Assembly: GCA_035369865.1 (NCBI GenBank)
Contig: DAOOVG010000090.1
Span: forward strand, 1 to 6,895
DNA: 6,895 nucleotides
DNA from: MVYY01 sp035369865
GTDB lineage: Bacteria; Bacteroidota; Bacteroidia; Bacteroidales; Paludibacteraceae
Reading direction: 5' to 3'
Position 1 is the first letter of the stretch. Each line of letters opens with the position of its first letter. This document shows positions 5,019 through 6,895 of the stretch, one piece after another. The position numbers and the translations under genes are program-made. The notes below the pieces were generated by a model that was not told the DNA's origin, made no database searches, and was given only the letters and a program-made list of their open reading frames with translations.

Positions 5019-6842
5019 ATGGAAGAAGCATTTATTCTGTCTGATTTTTCACTGTACATGAAGAATCTCATTCAAGAATTAAAAATTCCCGAAAAGAATA
5101 TTATTTCTTTACAAACTTTTGGAACTGAAAGTGAATTGCACGATTGGACAAAGCAATTATTTATGGAAAACAAAATAGATAAATTAATTATTCCTATTTC
5201 TATTCCTACTGATAAAGAAATTAATACAGAAGGACTGAAAATTGCTTTGCATATCCGCTTAAACTATGAGCTAAATTTATTCCAAAGGTTAATTCCGATT
5301 ATTTTATTGTCAGATTTTAATGTTGAAAAAATTCTTGCCAAATTTGATTTTGACTCTGATAATAATCCTCAGTACCTTTTATTTACAAAAGGAATCTATT
5401 TATCGTCATTTGATATTGAGGAAATCAGTAATACTGTTGAAAAGGCAGAGCCTTGCCAACCGAAAAATTATCAAAAACAGGTATTAAAAAAGTTAAAAAT
5501 ATTTCCTAAAGCGAGCACTGGTAAACATAGTATTAGCAATGCATGGGGATGCTATAAACTTGCACAGGTTACAGGTTTCCGAGATGTAATATTTGAACAC
5601 GATGCTATTTCAGGACATTTAAAAAATTTATATTCTAAATATCTAATTTGTTATAATGATACCTTTACACAGGAGAAACGTATTGACCTTGCACCTATTA
5701 AATGTAATGGAAAAAAAATTCTATTTATAGATGATCAGACTGATGAAGGTTGGGGTATTTTGATGAAAAACATCTTTAAAAGTGCAGAGAATAATTTTGT
5801 TTTTATTGATAGTGCAGAATACAAAAACAAAGAAACAAAACAATTCCATAATTTTGAAGGCTTTCTTACTAAATGTCGCTTTAATATAGGCAATGACTGG
5901 GATTTAATAATTATTGACCTGAGATTGAATCCGGAAAAAGAAGATATTGATAATGAAATAGTTAAACCAGACGAATTTTCCGGGTACAAATTGATAGATG
6001 AATTTCTAAACGAAAATGAAGGATATCAAATAATAGTTTCAACAGCATCGAATAAAATTTGGAATATAAATGCTGCATTAGAAAGAGGAGTATCATCATA
6101 TTATATTAAAGAATCACCGGAATTTAATTACTCTGTCAATGAAACAAAAAAACATTTTGAGAATTTCAAAACAGATGTACAAAAATGCTTTAATAGAAGT
6201 TATTTAAGAGATATTTATAAACATTTGAAACAAATATATTTAACTATCGATAATCTTCCAGCTATAACATATAATAAGGATTTTAAAGAATCGCTTAAAA
6301 ATCAATTAGATTTATCTTATTATCTACTTTCAATAGCGTCAAAAAATGATAGTAGTTCAACTAATTGTTTAAGTTCGGAAAAGACAAAAGGAGAGAAACA
6401 GTTTGGTTATGCTTTTATTTCACTTTGTATAATCATTGAAATTATTAATAATGAGTTTATTACTCAAACAACAGATAATAAATGGGAAATAAAGGATTGT
6501 GGCAATTTATTGGATTGGAAATGGGATGACAAATCAAGCAAATACATAAATTCAGGTGTATATAATAATGTTAATAAACCACCAGAATGGCAAAAATTTG
6601 CAGGCATTTATTTTCAGAAATGGAAAAGGATAGATGACCATAATTTCATAAAACAACTTTATTTACTGATAAATAAACGAAATGGATTTGTTCATAATGA
6701 TAAATCAATTTTGGATAAACAAGATAAAAATGGAAATTTTTTAAATCATGACATTTTTTCAAAAAAAGCCTATGAAGATCTATTCCTATATGTGAAAGAT
6801 ATAATTGGATATTTACAAAGCACAACCACTGCACACATATAA
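5019..6842 (+). CDS. Receiver-HEPN protein, likely effector of the retron system
   Basis: The protein has 607 residues in three parts. Residues 1 to about 170 are an alpha/beta region of unknown family with hydrophobic strands (DKLIIPISIP, LIPIILLSD, QYLLFTKGIYLSS) resembling a diverged receiver without phospho-site. Residues about 233-385 form a response-regulator receiver with all expected residues: acidic pair D238-D239 after ILFI, phospho-accepting D300 in DLIIIDLRL, T342 in VSTA, and K364 in YYIKES; the D239-D300 and D300-T342 distances are longer than usual, so it has insertions. Residues about 420-607 are helical and contain R554-N-G-F-V-H559, the RNxxxH motif of HEPN ribonucleases, between two hydrophobic helices. 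HEPN domains act as RNA-cutting toxins in many defence and toxin-antitoxin systems, so this is the probable killer part. There is no membrane segment. The gene ends the operon. The HEPN call rests on the motif and helical setting. Confidence 0.88.
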   Translation: MEEAFILSDFSLYMKNLIQELKIPEKNIISLQTFGTESELHDWTKQLFMENKIDKLIIPISIPTDKEINTEGLKIALHIRLNYELNLFQRLIPIILLSDFNVEKILAKFDFDSDNNPQYLLFTKGIYLSSFDIEEISNTVEKAEPCQPKNYQKQVLKKLKIFPKASTGKHSISNAWGCYKLAQVTGFRDVIFEHDAISGHLKNLYSKYLICYNDTFTQEKRIDLAPIKCNGKKILFIDDQTDEGWGILMKNIFKSAENNFVFIDSAEYKNKETKQFHNFEGFLTKCRFNIGNDWDLIIIDLRLNPEKEDIDNEIVKPDEFSGYKLIDEFLNENEGYQIIVSTASNKIWNINAALERGVSSYYIKESPEFNYSVNETKKHFENFKTDVQKCFNRSYLRDIYKHLKQIYLTIDNLPAITYNKDFKESLKNQLDLSYYLLSIASKNDSSSTNCLSSEKTKGEKQFGYAFISLCIIIEIINNEFITQTTDNKWEIKDCGNLLDWKWDDKSSKYINSGVYNNVNKPPEWQKFAGIYFQKWKRIDDHNFIKQLYLLINKRNGFVHNDKSILDKQDKNGNFLNHDIFSKKAYEDLFLYVKDIIGYLQSTTTAHI

Positions 6843-6868
6843 TCAAACATTGCATCAAACTTTGAATT

Positions 6869-6895
6869 ATGAGCATATTTGACCATTTCCAGCAT
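6869..6895 (+). CDS. Possible start of a further gene, cut by the window end
   Basis: An ATG 26 bases after the effector's stop opens a frame reading MSIFDHFQH with no stop before the window ends. The spacing is compatible with another operon member or a separate gene. Nine codons are too few to identify it or to be sure it is coding. Confidence 0.3.

Noticed and set aside
6842..6865. Imperfect 12-base tandem repeat (ATCAAAC twice) after the operon as an attachment site
   Set aside because: Only two short imperfect copies in A/T-rich DNA, with no matching copy seen near the integrase remnant.
6646..6876. 76-residue reading frame on the minus strand over the effector's 3' end
   Set aside because: It is antisense to the well-supported HEPN region and shows only hydrophobic shadow sequence.

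Overview
The window is AT-rich DNA that looks like an accessory (defence or integrated) region of a Bacteroidota genome. The pointers are a perfect TAnnTTTG-type -7 box (1460-1467), tightly packed genes starting with ATG behind A/T-rich leaders with little Shine-Dalgarno, a relic of a Bacteroidetes-style tyrosine recombinase at the left edge, and a WYL regulator beside a reverse transcriptase operon. Species cannot be told from the sequence.

Layout, all on the + strand. Positions 1-186 hold the decayed C-terminal end of a tyrosine recombinase. Positions 187-418 are a leader with no convincing gene. Positions 419-1429 encode a winged-helix/WYL transcriptional regulator. Positions 1519-1812 encode a small protein of unknown function whose reading frame clearly continues in the -1 frame to 1868, with a dnaX-like A_AAA_AAG slippery run at the switch point. 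Positions 1869-2018 are an upstream control region. Positions 2019-2313 carry a retron-type non-coding RNA (msr-msd): its two ends, 2019-2051 and 2283-2313, pair over about 26 base pairs and enclose several hairpins. Positions 2326-4389 encode a retron reverse transcriptase with a long C-terminal extension that resembles a histidine-kinase-type (GHKL) ATPase domain without its key asparagine. Positions 4393-5016 encode a 207-residue protein with a possible degenerate receiver-like N-terminus. Positions 5019-6842 encode a 607-residue protein with a phospho-receiver domain in its middle and a C-terminal HEPN-type RNase motif. A new reading frame may open at 6869 and leave the window.

My reading is a tripartite retron in which the partner proteins use two-component-system parts. 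The RT and its msDNA carry a kinase-like tail, and the likely effector is a receiver-HEPN protein, with a small linking protein between them. The three genes are separated by 3 and 2 bases, so they form one translational unit. By analogy with other retrons, the RT-msDNA complex would hold the effector in check and phage interference would release a HEPN ribonuclease, giving abortive infection. The retron identification rests on direct sequence evidence (NAxxH, YADD, VTG, a1/a2 pairing). The kinase-like, receiver and HEPN calls rest on motifs read by eye. The defence mechanism is inference.
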